A DNA stretch of 64,000 nucleotides, taken from NCBI RefSeq assembly GCF_014206975.1, contig NZ_JACHOU010000012.1:1-64000 (forward strand), written 5' to 3'. This DNA is from Aminobacter aganoensis. GTDB taxonomy: Bacteria; Pseudomonadota; Alphaproteobacteria; Rhizobiales; Rhizobiaceae. A program made the position numbers and the translations under genes. Under the pieces are notes generated by a model, which was given only the letters and a program-made list of their open reading frames with translations, did not search any database and was not told the DNA's origin. The first letter of the stretch is position 1; the number at the start of each line of letters is the position of its first letter. Shown here one piece after another: positions 19,244-29,123 of the stretch.

Positions 19244-19686
19244 TCAGGAAAATTCCTTCTCCTTAACCCACGATACGTTGGAGGGCGCAGCCGGCGAACC
19301 GCGCCTGCGGTAGCGGTGATTCGCCCTGCGTGCTGCGCGTTCGGCGCGCACGAGCCTTTTGTGCGGCCAGAAACACCTATTTCCTGTGAGTTGCACGAGA
19401 TTGTCGGGCACCGAAGGCGGCGGCAAGGGACAGCAGCGCCTGCCGTGGATCGACTGTAGCGCCTCTTGGCCTCTACTTCGAGGTCTTCATGACCGCTCTG
19501 GTTGTACATCACGGGACATTCTACTTCTTTTGCCAAGACGACGCCACAACACGCAGAAACCAGTGTTGCACAATGATAACAATGACTTGTGAAATGCCGC
19601 TTTGATCGCCAGCCGGGATTGGCGGCCGCAACCGGTTCTGATTCTCTGTGCGTGGGGGCAGAAGATTTCCACTTATAGGAGCGATC
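19244..19686. other. 443-bp intergenic region without a supported gene
   Basis: It lies between the ABC ATPase and the outer-membrane protein gene. Short open frames on both strands lack ribosome sites and protein-like composition. The last 120 bp is less GC-rich than the surroundings and should hold the promoter of the barrel protein. No clear promoter, repeat or IS remnant could be assigned. Confidence 0.5.
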
Positions 19687-20334
19687 ATGATCCGATCCAT
19701 CGTCCTTGCAAGTGCAGTGCTTTTCACCCTGTCTTCTGCTGCTTCAGCAGCCGACGCCGTTGCGGCAGGTGTCCCGTCAGCCGAATACTGGAACGGCCTT
19801 TATGCCGGCGTTCACGCTGGCTATGGCTGGGGCAGGGCACGGAACGTCGATGCCTCGGGTCCCGATTCCTACCGGGACATCGATGGCTGGCTCGGCGGCG
19901 TGCAGATCGGCGCCAACACCAGGATGAACGGTATCGTTCTCGGCGTTGAAGGCGACATCGCCGTATCAGGTATTGGCTTCTCGAATGCAGGCCAGGGGTT
20001 CAGCCTCGACGGGAATGTCGACTGGCTCTCCACCATACGCGGCCGTGTCGGCTTCACGCCGACCGAACGTGTGCTCGTTTACGGAACCGCGGGTGTCGCA
20101 TTTGCCGGCTTCGACCTCGATCTCAATGGCGGCGGGCAGCTTTTCGGCGGCAACGGTTTCCATACCGGTTGGGCTGTCGGCGCTGGCGTCGAAACCATGG
20201 TCACCGACAGCGTCTCGCTGAAGGCAGAGTATGTCTACAGCGACTTCGGCAGCGACAGCTACAGTCTGCCTGACCCGGTGAACATAGCCCTGCGTGTCCA
20301 CACCGTCAGGATCGGCGCCAACTTCCATTTCTAG
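19687..20334 (+). CDS. Small outer-membrane beta-barrel protein (Omp25/OmpA-like porin family)
   Basis: 215 aa. The signal peptide MIRSIVLASAVLFTLSSAASA is followed by alternating strands: YWNGLYAGVHAGYGWG near the start, GWLGGVQIGAN, VLGVEGDIA, TIRGRVGFTP, and the C-terminal ALRVHTVRIGANFHF ending in Phe, the usual assembly signal for barrel proteins. This matches rhizobial/Brucella Omp25-Omp31-like 8-strand proteins. The start was chosen for TAGGAGCG just upstream. It is a stand-alone gene and its function beyond envelope structure is unknown. Confidence 0.88.
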   Translation: MIRSIVLASAVLFTLSSAASAADAVAAGVPSAEYWNGLYAGVHAGYGWGRARNVDASGPDSYRDIDGWLGGVQIGANTRMNGIVLGVEGDIAVSGIGFSNAGQGFSLDGNVDWLSTIRGRVGFTPTERVLVYGTAGVAFAGFDLDLNGGGQLFGGNGFHTGWAVGAGVETMVTDSVSLKAEYVYSDFGSDSYSLPDPVNIALRVHTVRIGANFHF

Positions 20335-20369
20335 GCAGGCGACGCAAGTCCCGGCAGCGACAGTAACGC

Positions 20370-22343
20370 TCAGGACGTCGTGTCAAGGTCGGCGGCAAAC
20401 ATCGGGCCGCCCTTGTGGGCGGGGAAGCCGTAGCCGTTGATCATCACCAGATCGATGTCGCCGGGGCGTCCCGCGATGCCTTCGGCGAGCAGCGCCGCAC
20501 CCTCGTCGGCCATCGCCTTGAGCAACCGCGTGACGATCTCGTCCGCCGAGAAGTGGCGCGGTTCGATGCCCTTGGCCCCACGAGCCGCCTCGATCAGCGT
20601 CTTGACTGCCGGATCGACAGCGCGTTCGCCGCCCGAATAATCGTACCAGCCGCGGCCGGTCTTGCGGCCGAAACGCCCCGCCTCGCACAGCTTGTCGGCA
20701 ATCTCGACGTAGCGCGCATTCGGATCTCGCGTCGCCGCTTGCCGCTTGCGCCGCGCCCAGGCGATTTCCAGCCCCGCCATGTCGTAGACGGCGAAGATGC
20801 CCATCGGGAAGCCGTAGGCTTCGAGCGCGGCATCGATCTCGTGCGGGGCAGCGCCGTCCTCGACCATGAATTCGGCTTCGCGGCGGTAGGCCGAGAAGAT
20901 GCGATTGCCGATGAAGCCTTCGGTCACGCCGCAGACGACCGGCAGCTTGCCCATCTTCCTGGCCAAGGCCAGCGCGCTGGCCAGCACATCTGGCACGGTC
21001 GCCTTGCAATCGACGACTTCGACCAGCCGCATGATGTTGGCCGGCGAAAAGAAATGCAGGCCGACGACACGCTCGGGATGCGCGGTCGCGGCCGCGATCT
21101 CGTCAGGGTTCAGGTAGCTGGTGTTGGTGGCGAGGATGGCATCCGGCCTGACGATGCCATCGAGGCGCTGGAACAGCTCGGTCTTGACGGTGAGATCGTC
21201 GAACACGGCTTCGATGACGAAGTCGGCGGAGGCCAGTTCGCCGGCGTCCGCGGTGACGGTCAGCCGGGCCCGGCATCCGTCACGCGCCGCAGCCGCGAGG
21301 CGGCCCGACTGGACCGACTTTTCAAGGGTGGCTGATATGCGTTCGCGCCCCTTGTCGGCCGCCTCCTGCGTCTGCTCGACACCGACGACGCGATAGCCTG
21401 ACGTGAGTGCCGCAACGGTGATGCCCGCGCCCATCAGGCCAGTGCCGACGATGCCCACCGTCTCGATATTACGGGCCACGATGCCCTCGAGCTTTTCGAC
21501 CTTGCCTGCCTGCCGTTCGGCGAAGAACACATGGCGAAGCGCCGCCGCTTCCGTGGAATCACGGAGCCGCAGGAAGGTCGAGCGCTCGTCGGCGAGGCCC
21601 TGCCTCAACTCGACATCGGTCGCAGCCTTGACGAGGCGAACGGCTTCGGCGGGGGCCGTCTGGCCGCGTGCCCTGGACAGCACCTTTTTCGTCGCTGCTT
21701 CGACGGCAGCCGGTTCGGCTGGGGGCACGCCGAGCAGGCCGGTGCGCCGCAGCGGCTCGCCGGCGAGGTCGTGGACGAGGCTGAGCGCGGCGTCGAGATG
21801 ATCGACGGCAACGCCGTCGACGAGACCGAGCGAGAGCGCTTCAGCTGCCTTGATTGCACGGCCGCTGCCGATCAGGTCGATGGCGGCGACTGTGCCGATC
21901 AGGCGCGGCAGGCGCTGGGTGCCGCCGGCGCCGGGTACGATGCCGAGCTTGACCTCGGGCATGCCGAAGCTCGCCTTGTCGTTCGCGACGCGGCCGTGGC
22001 AGGCAAGCGCGATCTCGCAGCCACCGCCAAGCACCGCACCGTTGACCGCCGCGACGATGGGCTTGCCGCAGCTCTCGATGCGCTCGATGACCTCGGGCAG
22101 CGTCGGCTCGACCGGAGGCTGGCCGAATTCCTTGATGTCGGCGCCACCGACGAAGGTTCGGCCGGCGCCCGTGACGACGATGCCGACCACGAGACCCAAC
22201 GATGCGCCATGGTCGAGTGCCTCGACCAGTCCCTGGCGGACATGCGCCGAGATGGCGTTGACCGGCGGGTTGTCGATGGTGACGACGAGCACGCCGTCCT
22301 GGATAATGCCCGTGACGCTTTCGGAAAACCGCATCGCGCTCAT
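20370..22343 (-). CDS. Bifunctional enoyl-CoA hydratase / 3-hydroxyacyl-CoA dehydrogenase (FadB/FadJ-like)
   Basis: 657 aa fusion. The N-terminal crotonase domain has GGADIKEF (67-74), an oxyanion-hole segment NGAVLGGGCE (E110) and MPEVKLGIVPGAGGTQRL (E130). The NAD-binding domain starts VGIVGTGLMGAGI (G300 region). The C-terminal 3HCDH domains carry GLHFFSPA and GNRIFSAYRREAEFMVEDG. It hydrates and oxidises a CoA-bound intermediate. As the last gene of the seven-gene anthraniloyl-CoA operon (6 bp after the RidA gene) it probably acts late in ring-derived beta-oxidation rather than in bulk fatty-acid degradation. Confidence 0.9.
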   Translation of the reverse strand: MSAMRFSESVTGIIQDGVLVVTIDNPPVNAISAHVRQGLVEALDHGASLGLVVGIVVTGAGRTFVGGADIKEFGQPPVEPTLPEVIERIESCGKPIVAAVNGAVLGGGCEIALACHGRVANDKASFGMPEVKLGIVPGAGGTQRLPRLIGTVAAIDLIGSGRAIKAAEALSLGLVDGVAVDHLDAALSLVHDLAGEPLRRTGLLGVPPAEPAAVEAATKKVLSRARGQTAPAEAVRLVKAATDVELRQGLADERSTFLRLRDSTEAAALRHVFFAERQAGKVEKLEGIVARNIETVGIVGTGLMGAGITVAALTSGYRVVGVEQTQEAADKGRERISATLEKSVQSGRLAAAARDGCRARLTVTADAGELASADFVIEAVFDDLTVKTELFQRLDGIVRPDAILATNTSYLNPDEIAAATAHPERVVGLHFFSPANIMRLVEVVDCKATVPDVLASALALARKMGKLPVVCGVTEGFIGNRIFSAYRREAEFMVEDGAAPHEIDAALEAYGFPMGIFAVYDMAGLEIAWARRKRQAATRDPNARYVEIADKLCEAGRFGRKTGRGWYDYSGGERAVDPAVKTLIEAARGAKGIEPRHFSADEIVTRLLKAMADEGAALLAEGIAGRPGDIDLVMINGYGFPAHKGGPMFAADLDTTS

Positions 22344-22349
22344 CGGGCC

Positions 22350-22745
22350 TTACTCGGGAATGACGGCGGTTGCCTGGATCTCGATCTTGGCCCGATCCTC
22401 GACCAGCGCCACCACCTGCATGGCGGCCATGGCCGGGAAGTGGCGGCCAATCACGTCGCGATAGGCCTGGCCGAGGCCGCGCAGGTTCTCGGTGTATTCC
22501 TTCTTGTCGGTGAAGTACCAGGTCATCGTGGTGATGTGGCGCGGCTCGGCGCCGCCGGCCTTTAGCACCGCGACGACGTTTTCCAGCGTCTGGCGCACCT
22601 GGCCGACAAAATCGTCGGTCTCGAATTCGCAATTGCCGTTCCAGCCGATCTGGCCGCCAACGAAGATGGTGCGGCCACTGGCGGCGACGCCATTGGAGTA
22701 GCCGACCGGTTTTGCCCATCCCTCAGGCTGCAGGATTTCATGCAT
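22350..22745 (-). CDS. RidA/YjgF/Rid-family protein, candidate enamine/imine hydrolase
   Basis: 131 aa, the usual Rid length. RTIFVGGQIGWN near 29-40, VRQTLENVVAVLKAGGAEPRHITTMTWYFTD in the middle and a KIEIQATAVI end are Rid signatures. The conserved Arg of the RidA subgroup near residue 105 is not evident, so deaminase activity is uncertain. Its start overlaps the thioesterase stop by 8 bp. Its place among anthraniloyl-CoA genes suggests it deals with the amino/imino group of a ring-reduced CoA intermediate (inference). Confidence 0.85.
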   Translation of the reverse strand: MHEILQPEGWAKPVGYSNGVAASGRTIFVGGQIGWNGNCEFETDDFVGQVRQTLENVVAVLKAGGAEPRHITTMTWYFTDKKEYTENLRGLGQAYRDVIGRHFPAMAAMQVVALVEDRAKIEIQATAVIPE

Positions 22746-23154
22746 CTGACGTCTCCAGATATTTTTCGATGCCGGCACGGAGATCGTCCGGCCAGGCAAG
22801 TGATTTGTGGGTGTCGAGCGAGGTCGCGACCACGCTGTGGCGGGCGCTCCAAAGCAGCGTGCCGCCAGCCGAGACCCGGTGTTTGAGGTCGAGCGACGAA
22901 CGGCCGATGCGGCGAACGAAAAGCGCGAAGTCGAGCGTGTCGCCATGGAAGCCGGGATGGACGAAGGTCAGGTCGAGCCTGACCGTCGGCGTGCCGATGC
23001 GGCGCTCGCCGACGAGTTCTTTCCACGGCGCGCCGACCGAGCCGAAGAATTCCTCGAGAACACCGACGAGAATGTTCAGATAGGACGGGAAATAGGCGAT
23101 GCCCGAGGGGTCGCAGTCCCCGAAACGCAGCGGCCTGGTGGTACGGAAGGGCAT
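22738..23154 (-). CDS. Acyl-CoA thioesterase, 4-hydroxybenzoyl-CoA thioesterase type
   Basis: 138 aa hotdog-fold protein. LRFGDCDPSGIAYFPSYL at 9-26 carries the catalytic Asp of the 4HBT family. Position 11 bp after the acyl-CoA dehydrogenase and overlapping the RidA gene places it in the anthraniloyl-CoA operon. It may hydrolyse the aromatic CoA ester to recycle CoA when flux stalls, or release an end product. The exact acyl-CoA is unknown. Confidence 0.87.
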   Translation of the reverse strand: MPFRTTRPLRFGDCDPSGIAYFPSYLNILVGVLEEFFGSVGAPWKELVGERRIGTPTVRLDLTFVHPGFHGDTLDFALFVRRIGRSSLDLKHRVSAGGTLLWSARHSVVATSLDTHKSLAWPDDLRAGIEKYLETSDA

Positions 23155-23165
23155 GGTTGCGCTCC

Positions 23166-24359
23166 CTATCTCGCGGCCTTCATCAGCTCGCGGCCGATGA
23201 TCAGCTTCTGCACTTCGGTTGCGCCTTCATAGATGCGCAGCGCGCGAATTTCGCGGTAGAGCCGCTCGGTGATCTCGCCGACACGGACGCCGCGGCCGCC
23301 GAACATCTGCAGCGCCTGGTCGATGACCCACTGTGCGTTCTCGGTCGCCGTCAGCTTGGCCATGGCGGCCTCGCGCGTGATCGGCAGCTTCTGCACGTCT
23401 CGGCGCCAGGCCGTGCGCACGGTCAGCAGCGAGGCGGCGTCGATGGCGGTGGCCATCTCGCCCAGCGTGCTCTGCGCCGTCGGCAGGTCGGACAGAGTTG
23501 CCCCGAACATCTTGCGAGACTTAGCGTGGGCCACGGCCTCGTCGAGCGCACGGCGGGCGAAGCCGAGTGCTGCTGCTGCAACCGAAGGACGGAAGATGTC
23601 GAGCGTGCGCATGGCGATCTTGAAGCCTTCGCCCGACGTGCCCAGAAGCTGCGAGGCAGGGATAGGGCAATTGTCGAAGCGCACGCGCGCGAGCGGGTGC
23701 GGGGCGACGGTCTCGATGCGCTCGGCAATCGAGAAGCCGGGCGTGTCGGCATAGACGACGAAAGCCGAAATGCCGCGCGTGCCAGGAGCTTCGCCGGTGC
23801 GGGCAAAGACGGTGTAGACGTCGGCGATGCCACCGTTGGAGATGAAGATCTTCTCGCCGTCGAGAACATAGTAGTCGCCGTCGCGGCGGGCAGTTGTCGA
23901 CATCGCGGCGACGTCGGAGCCGGCTTCCGGCTCGGTCAGCGCGAAGGCGGAGATCAGCTCGCCCCGGGCAACCTTGGGCAGGATTGCCTGCTTGAGTTCG
24001 TCCGAACCGGACAGGCTGATCGCGCCAGTGCCCAGGCCCTGCATGGCAAAGGCAAAGTCGGCGAGGCCGTCGGTATAGGCCAGCGTCTCCCGGATCAGGC
24101 ACAGCGAACGGCTGTCGATCTCTTCGGACATGCCGCCGAAGGCAGCCGGCACGCAGTTGCGCAGGATGCCCGCCTTGCCCAAAGCGCGCACGAGCTTCTT
24201 GCAGGCGCCGTCGGCGTCGGCATGATCGATGTCGCCGAGCCCACCGCCAGAGATGAAGCCGTCGAGTTCGGCCGCCAACGCCCGGTGGCTGTCGGCGAAG
24301 AACGGCCAGTCGAGATGGTCGCGGGCCGGCGCGCCGGCCGGCATCAGATGCGCAGCCAT
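23166..24359 (-). CDS. Acyl-CoA dehydrogenase
   Basis: 397 aa FAD enzyme with the three-domain ACAD layout: [19 protein letters not shown] (substrate/FAD binding), [20 protein letters not shown], and the C-terminal [16 protein letters not shown] where E378 is the likely catalytic base. It oxidises an acyl-CoA to the enoyl-CoA. In this operon a cyclohexane- or ring-cleavage-derived CoA ester is the likely substrate. It lies 3 bp after the enoyl-CoA hydratase gene. Confidence 0.92.
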   Translation of the reverse strand: MAAHLMPAGAPARDHLDWPFFADSHRALAAELDGFISGGGLGDIDHADADGACKKLVRALGKAGILRNCVPAAFGGMSEEIDSRSLCLIRETLAYTDGLADFAFAMQGLGTGAISLSGSDELKQAILPKVARGELISAFALTEPEAGSDVAAMSTTARRDGDYYVLDGEKIFISNGGIADVYTVFARTGEAPGTRGISAFVVYADTPGFSIAERIETVAPHPLARVRFDNCPIPASQLLGTSGEGFKIAMRTLDIFRPSVAAAALGFARRALDEAVAHAKSRKMFGATLSDLPTAQSTLGEMATAIDAASLLTVRTAWRRDVQKLPITREAAMAKLTATENAQWVIDQALQMFGGRGVRVGEITERLYREIRALRIYEGATEVQKLIIGRELMKAAR

Positions 24360-24362
24360 GGC

Positions 24363-25205
24363 TCAGTTTCCCTTGAATTCAGGTCTGGACTTGGCGGCAA
24401 ATGCCTCGAAAGCCCTGCGGAAATCGCCGGTCGCCATGCAGATCGCCTGCGTCTGCGCTTCGGATTCGATCAACTGGTCGATGCCCATCGCCCATTCCTG
24501 GTCGAGCATCTTCTTGGTCATGGTATGAGCGAACCATGGCCCGTCGGCGATGTCGCGGGCGAACTTCTGCGCTGCGCCCAAAAGCGCAGGGCGCTCGTGC
24601 AGCGCATTGTAGAAGCCCCAGGCATGGCCTTCGGCAGCAGACATGACGCGGCCGGTGAACAGCAGTTCGGCGGCGCGGCCCTGGCCGATGATGCGCGGAA
24701 GGATGCCGCAGGCTCCCATGTCGGCGCCGGCAAGGCCGACGCGATTGAACAGGAAGGCGGTCTTCGCCTCGGGCGTGGCGAGACGATAGTCGGACGACAT
24801 GGCAAGGATCGCGCCGGCGCCGGCACAGATGCCGTCGACTGCGGCGACGATCGGCTGCGGGCAGGCACGGATCTGGCGCACCAGATCGCCGGTCATGCGG
24901 GTGAAGTCGATGAGATCGGGCATCGACATCTTGGTCAGCGGCTCGATGATGTCGAAGACGTCGCCACCGGAGGAGAAGTTGTTCTCGGCACCGGTCAACA
25001 CCACGGCGCGGACGTCGCTGGCGCGGCCGAGCGCACGAAACAGATCCGTCAGTTCCTCGTAGCTTTCAAAGGTCAGCGGGTTCTTCTTCTCGGGACGGTT
25101 GAGCGTGATCGTGGCGACGCGGCCATCGGCATCGGTTTCGAACCGGAAGTGTTTCGCCTGATGGCCCTGGAAGGGACGCTTCTTGTCCTGCATCGGGTTG
25201 GTCAT
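24363..25205 (-). CDS. Enoyl-CoA hydratase/isomerase family protein
   Basis: 280 aa crotonase. [10 protein letters not shown] supplies part of the CoA/oxyanion pocket, [42 protein letters not shown] the second half. The usual catalytic Glu pair is altered: Ala and Gly occupy the GAGGG/GxxE region, so it may be a ring hydrolase or isomerase rather than a standard hydratase. Two ATGs lie 6 bp apart. The second (25205) is preferred because GGGAGG stands 6 nt before it, whereas it abuts the first ATG (25211). It follows the SDR gene by 2 bp. Confidence 0.88.
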   Translation of the reverse strand: MTNPMQDKKRPFQGHQAKHFRFETDADGRVATITLNRPEKKNPLTFESYEELTDLFRALGRASDVRAVVLTGAENNFSSGGDVFDIIEPLTKMSMPDLIDFTRMTGDLVRQIRACPQPIVAAVDGICAGAGAILAMSSDYRLATPEAKTAFLFNRVGLAGADMGACGILPRIIGQGRAAELLFTGRVMSAAEGHAWGFYNALHERPALLGAAQKFARDIADGPWFAHTMTKKMLDQEWAMGIDQLIESEAQTQAICMATGDFRRAFEAFAAKSRPEFKGN

Positions 25206-25207
25206 CG

Positions 25208-25999
25208 TCATCCTCCCAAAACTTCGCCGCCGGCGACCGGAATCGCCTGGCCTGTGATTGCCGTTGCCTTTTCCGAGGCGAGCCAGAGCACGGTGTCGGC
25301 CACTTCCTCAGGCGTCACCAGGCGACCCTGCGGATTGGCCCGGGCCAGGCTGGCTCGTGCTTCATCCGCCGTGCGCCCGGTCTTGCCAGTGATCGTTTCA
25401 ACCGCCCCGTCGAGCAGCGGCGTGTCGGTGAACCCCGGGCACACCGCATTGACGGTGACATCGGTGCGCGCCAGCTCCAGCGCCAGCGCGCGGGTCAGAC
25501 CGACCACACCGTGCTTGGAAGCGCAGTAGGCCGAGACATAGGCATAGCCGGTAAGGCCGGCAGTGCTGGCCACATTGACGATGCGCCCGTTGCCGGCGCG
25601 CTTGACCGAGGCGAGGGCTGCCTGGGTAACCAGATAGGTACCGGTGAGATTGATGCCGATCACCCGGCTCCACATGCCAAGATCGGTCTTGTCGAATGGC
25701 GCCGATGGCGCCTCGCCGGCGGAGTTGACCAATACGGCGATGTGGCCGCCCCAAGCGCTGGCCTTGCCGATGCCACTGTCGATCGACTGCCCGTCGGTGA
25801 CGTCGAAGCCATCGATCACGAAGGCCTCGCCGCCGGCAGCGGCGATCTCGGCGCGTACGGCCTCAAGCGGCGCTGCACGCCGGCCGCAGAGGCTGACGCG
25901 ATGACCGTTTGCCGCGAGGGCCAGGGCGATGGCGCGACCGATGCCGCTGCCCGCACCGGTGACCAGGGCGTGGCGCCCGCTCTTGCCCTGATCGCTCAT
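25208..25999 (-). CDS. SDR-family NAD(P)-dependent oxidoreductase
   Basis: 263 aa classical short-chain dehydrogenase. The cofactor motif [13 protein letters not shown] lies at 15-27, the active-site Ser in [10 protein letters not shown], and the YxxxK motif in [12 protein letters not shown]. It reduces or oxidises a hydroxyl/keto group on a CoA-linked intermediate of the anthraniloyl-CoA route. The start overlaps the monooxygenase stop (ATGA), so the two are tightly coupled. Which intermediate it uses is inference. Confidence 0.9.
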   Translation of the reverse strand: MSDQGKSGRHALVTGAGSGIGRAIALALAANGHRVSLCGRRAAPLEAVRAEIAAAGGEAFVIDGFDVTDGQSIDSGIGKASAWGGHIAVLVNSAGEAPSAPFDKTDLGMWSRVIGINLTGTYLVTQAALASVKRAGNGRIVNVASTAGLTGYAYVSAYCASKHGVVGLTRALALELARTDVTVNAVCPGFTDTPLLDGAVETITGKTGRTADEARASLARANPQGRLVTPEEVADTVLWLASEKATAITGQAIPVAGGEVLGG

Positions 26000-28323
26000 G
26001 CCTTGCCCGTGGGTGCTGCGGCCGCAGCGCGTGCGAGGTTGTTTACATATTGCGCCCGGGCCGAATGATACTGCTTCGGCCAGGCCTGCTCCGCATAGCC
26101 GATCTTTGCCGCTTCATGCATAACGAAGGACGGGTCGGCGAGATGCGGACGGGCAACGGCACAAAGGTCGGCGCGACCGGCGGCGATGATCGAGTTGGCG
26201 TGGTCGGCTTCCGAGATCGCGCCGACGGCGATGGTCGGCACCTGGATCTCGTTGCGGATCTTGTCGGAGAACGGCGTCTGGAACAGGCGGCCATAGACCG
26301 GCTGCTCTTCCTTCACCACCTGGCCCGACGAGCAGTCGATCATGTCGGCGCCGGCGTCCTTGAACATGCGGGCAAAGATCGCCGCATCTTCCGGCGTGTT
26401 GCCACCCTCGTACCAGTCGTGGGTGGAGAGGCGCACCGAGATCGGCTTGTCCTGTGGCCAGACCGCACGGATCGCGTTGAACACCTCAAGCGGATAGCGA
26501 GCGCGGTTCTCGTGGCTGCCGCCATATTCGTCATCGCGCAGGTTGGTCAGAGGCGACAGGAAGGACGACAGCAGGTAGCCGTGGGCGGCATGCAGTTCGA
26601 GGATGTCGAAGCCGAGGTCGCGGGCACGCTCGGTGGCGCTGACGAAGTCGGCGGTCACCCGGTCCATGTCTTCGCGGGTCATCTCGCGCGGCATGTCGGA
26701 GTGTTTGAGATAAGGCAGGGCGGAAGCCGAGATCAGAGGCCAGCCGCCTTCCGTCACCGGCTGGTCGATGCCTTCCCAGGCAACCTTGGTCGCGCCCTTG
26801 CGGCCGGCATGGCCGAGCTGGATGCCGATCCTGGCGGGCGTCTGGTGGTGAACGAAATCGACCATGCGCTTGAAGGCACGCGCCTGCTCGTCGTTCCACA
26901 GGCCAAGGCAGCCGGGCGTGATGCGAGCGTCGGGCGAGACGCAGGTCATCTCGGGGAAGACCAGCGCTGCGCCGCCCATGGCGCGCGAGCCGATATGGAC
27001 GAGGTGGAAATCGTCGGGCAGGCCGTCGGTCGCCGAATACATCGCCATCGGCGACATGACGATGCGGTTCTTCAACGTCATGCCGCGAATGCTGAAGGGC
27101 GTGAACATCGGCGGCGGCACCGAACCGTTGGGCGCCGGGGTGACGCCGGCGCGCTCGGCGAACCAGCGCTCATAGCCTTCGAGCCATTCCTTGTCGCGCA
27201 GGCGCAGGTTCTCGTGGCTGATGCGCTGTGAGCGGGTCAGCATCGAATACATGAACTGCTCGGGCTCCAGCGTGTCGGCATAACGCGTGCCCACGACCTC
27301 GAACCACTCCATGGCATTGCGCGCCGCGTTCTGGATGCGGGCGACATCGACGCGACGCACCTCCTCATAGGCATCCAGCACGGCCGGGATGCTGGCCTTG
27401 TCGTGGCCGATGAGGTCGAACTGCCGGGTCAGTTCGATGGCATCGTCGATGGCAAGCTTGGTGCCCGAGCCTATGGCGAAATGGGCTGTGTGGGCGCTGT
27501 CGCCCATCAAGACGACATGGCTTTGGCCGTTGAAGTGGCTCCACTTGTCACAGATCAGGCGGCCGAAATTCAGCCAGGCCGAGCCGCGCAGGTGGCGCGC
27601 ATTGGTCATCAGCTTGTGGCCCTCGAGCGTGCCGGCGAACAGCTTCTCGCAGAACGCGATCGACTGGTCCTGGTCCATCTCGCCAATGCCATGCGCCTGG
27701 AACACGTCATCGGTGGTCTCGACGATGAAGGTCGAGGTGTTGTCGTCGAAGCGGTAGATATGGGCCTGAAACCAGCCGTGCTCGGTGCGCTGAAAATCGA
27801 AAGTGAAGGCGTCGAAGCGCTTGTCGGTGCCGAGCCAGATGTAGCGGTTGGGCCGCATCACCATGTCGGGCTTGAAGATGTCGGCATATTTGTGCCGGAT
27901 GCGGGAATTGACGCCGTCGGAAGATATGATCAGGTCGGCGTCCGGGAAATCCTGGTCGCCCTGGACGTCGGTTTCGAACACCAGCTCGACGCCGAGCTCG
28001 ATGCAGCGCTCCTGCAGGATGTTGAGCATCTTCTTGCGGCCGATGCCGACGAAGCCGTGACCGGTAGTGCGGATCTTGCGGTCCTTGAACACCAGCTCGA
28101 TATCGTCCCAGTGATTGAAGGCATCCTCGATCGTCGCGGCGGTTGCCGGGTCCCACTGGCGCATCGACTGCATGGTGGCATCGGAGAACACCACGCCCCA
28201 GCCAAAGGTGTCGAAGGGACGGTTGCGCTCGACGACGGTGACATGGTGCGCAGGGTTCTGCTTCTTCATCAGCAGTGCGAAATAGAGACCGGCCGGCCCG
28301 CCACCGATACAGACAATGCGCAT
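25996..28323 (-). CDS. 2-aminobenzoyl-CoA monooxygenase/reductase-type flavoprotein (bifunctional salicylyl-CoA 5-hydroxylase/oxidoreductase family)
   Basis: 775 aa two-domain fusion. Residues 1-390 form an aromatic FAD monooxygenase: [16 protein letters not shown] (GxGxxG at 7-12) and GDSAHTAHF (274-282). Residues about 405-765 form an Old-Yellow-Enzyme FMN domain: HAGRKG (505-510), [14 protein letters not shown] (578-591) and ARPHLADP. This architecture is that of the Azoarcus evansii 2-aminobenzoyl-CoA monooxygenase/reductase, which hydroxylates and hydrogenates anthraniloyl-CoA. Salicylyl-CoA 5-hydroxylase fusions look alike, so substrate depends on context. The nearby kynureninase and 2-aminobenzoate-CoA ligase favour anthraniloyl-CoA. 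It is the first gene of the operon, with a MarR-type palindrome 87 bp upstream. Confidence 0.9.
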   Translation of the reverse strand: MRIVCIGGGPAGLYFALLMKKQNPAHHVTVVERNRPFDTFGWGVVFSDATMQSMRQWDPATAATIEDAFNHWDDIELVFKDRKIRTTGHGFVGIGRKKMLNILQERCIELGVELVFETDVQGDQDFPDADLIISSDGVNSRIRHKYADIFKPDMVMRPNRYIWLGTDKRFDAFTFDFQRTEHGWFQAHIYRFDDNTSTFIVETTDDVFQAHGIGEMDQDQSIAFCEKLFAGTLEGHKLMTNARHLRGSAWLNFGRLICDKWSHFNGQSHVVLMGDSAHTAHFAIGSGTKLAIDDAIELTRQFDLIGHDKASIPAVLDAYEEVRRVDVARIQNAARNAMEWFEVVGTRYADTLEPEQFMYSMLTRSQRISHENLRLRDKEWLEGYERWFAERAGVTPAPNGSVPPPMFTPFSIRGMTLKNRIVMSPMAMYSATDGLPDDFHLVHIGSRAMGGAALVFPEMTCVSPDARITPGCLGLWNDEQARAFKRMVDFVHHQTPARIGIQLGHAGRKGATKVAWEGIDQPVTEGGWPLISASALPYLKHSDMPREMTREDMDRVTADFVSATERARDLGFDILELHAAHGYLLSSFLSPLTNLRDDEYGGSHENRARYPLEVFNAIRAVWPQDKPISVRLSTHDWYEGGNTPEDAAIFARMFKDAGADMIDCSSGQVVKEEQPVYGRLFQTPFSDKIRNEIQVPTIAVGAISEADHANSIIAAGRADLCAVARPHLADPSFVMHEAAKIGYAEQAWPKQYHSARAQYVNNLARAAAAAPTGKA

Positions 28324-28409
28324 GCCGTTCTCCTCCGAAGGTGATGCAGCCGCCAGGACAGGGCTCGCCCGACCTTGACCGTGCCTGCACCATGGACTCG
28401 TTTCAGAGA

Positions 28410-28427
28410 AACTTCAAGCTTAAAGTT
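28410..28427. promoter_or_regulatory. Palindrome upstream of the aminobenzoyl-CoA operon, candidate MarR operator
   Basis: AACTTCAAGCTTAAAGTT is an 18-bp near-perfect palindrome with one mismatched pair. It stands between the MarR gene and the monooxygenase/reductase start at 28323. A 15/18 match occurs at 42562-42579 before the ligase operon. MarR proteins bind such palindromes; the link is inference. Confidence 0.6.
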
Positions 28428-28499
28428 ATTTTCGACACTGCCGCTCGCGCATCAAAGCGACTCGCGGAAGCCTGTTCGGACAGGTTGCGGCCGGCGAGA

Positions 28500-29024
28500 T
28501 CAGTTGCCCTTGCCGAGCGAAGCGACGACCGAACGCTTGAGCTTGGCGAGTTCGTCGAGCAGGACCGCGCCGTCTTTCGGGGCAAGGCCGCCGAACAGGT
28601 CGGCGATCCAGTCGCCATGCGCCGAGGCCATCTTTTCGAACTCGGCGCGGCCGAAAGGCGTCAGCGCGATGATCTGGACGCGCCGGTCGGTGGGTGAGGT
28701 CGTGCGGCTGATATGGCCGCTTTCGGCCAGCCGCTCGACCAGCACGGTGATGTTGCCGGGCGAGACCATCATGCGCTTGGACACCTCGCCGAGCACCATG
28801 CCGTCCCTGGCGCGTTCGAGCTGCGCCATCAGGTCGAAGCGAGGCAGGGTGGAGTCGAACTCCTCACGCAGCCGACGCCGCACCTCGGTCTCGATCAAGG
28901 TCGAACAGGTGAGCAGCCTGAGCCACAGCCGCAACTCGGCGCCATGGTCGCCGGGGGCCTCGAGCACCTTGGTCTCGCCGTCGACCCATCCGGTGGCGTT
29001 CGTCGTTTCTTTGCGCTCGTCCAT
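28500..29024 (-). CDS. MarR-family transcriptional regulator
   Basis: 174 aa. The winged helix spans about 65-135: LMAQLERARDGMVLGEVSKRMMVSPGNITVLVERLAESGHISRTTSPTDRRVQIIALTPFG, with the DRR wing motif. MarR proteins near aromatic-CoA genes usually repress the pathway until an aryl-CoA binds. It lies upstream of the monooxygenase/reductase gene on the same strand, 176 bp away. Start ATG 29024 (MDERKE) was chosen; an ATG at 29066 would add 14 residues. Confidence 0.88.
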   Translation of the reverse strand: MDERKETTNATGWVDGETKVLEAPGDHGAELRLWLRLLTCSTLIETEVRRRLREEFDSTLPRFDLMAQLERARDGMVLGEVSKRMMVSPGNITVLVERLAESGHISRTTSPTDRRVQIIALTPFGRAEFEKMASAHGDWIADLFGGLAPKDGAVLLDELAKLKRSVVASLGKGN

Positions 29025-29110
29025 CTTCTGCCTGGTCTTTCCCAACCTTGCGGACCGGGGAAGCAAGCCAGTCCGAACAGGCTTTGTAGTGCCGTTTCGC
29101 CGGTTCGTAC

Positions 29111-29119
29111 AAGCTTGAA
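29111..29119. promoter_or_regulatory. Core AAGCTTGAA half of the MarR-type site upstream of the marR gene
   Basis: AAGCTTGAA (reverse TTCAAGCTT) equals the core of the palindrome at 28410-28427 and lies 87 bp before the MarR start, where autoregulation would be expected. The flanks do not match, so this is a weak site. Confidence 0.3.
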
Positions 29120-29123
29120 AGAT

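Noticed and set aside
19244-19686. Small genes or an IS remnant in the gap before the outer-membrane protein
   Set aside because: Frames of 60-110 codons overlap each other on both strands, have no ribosome sites and no recognisable protein features; no terminal repeats found.
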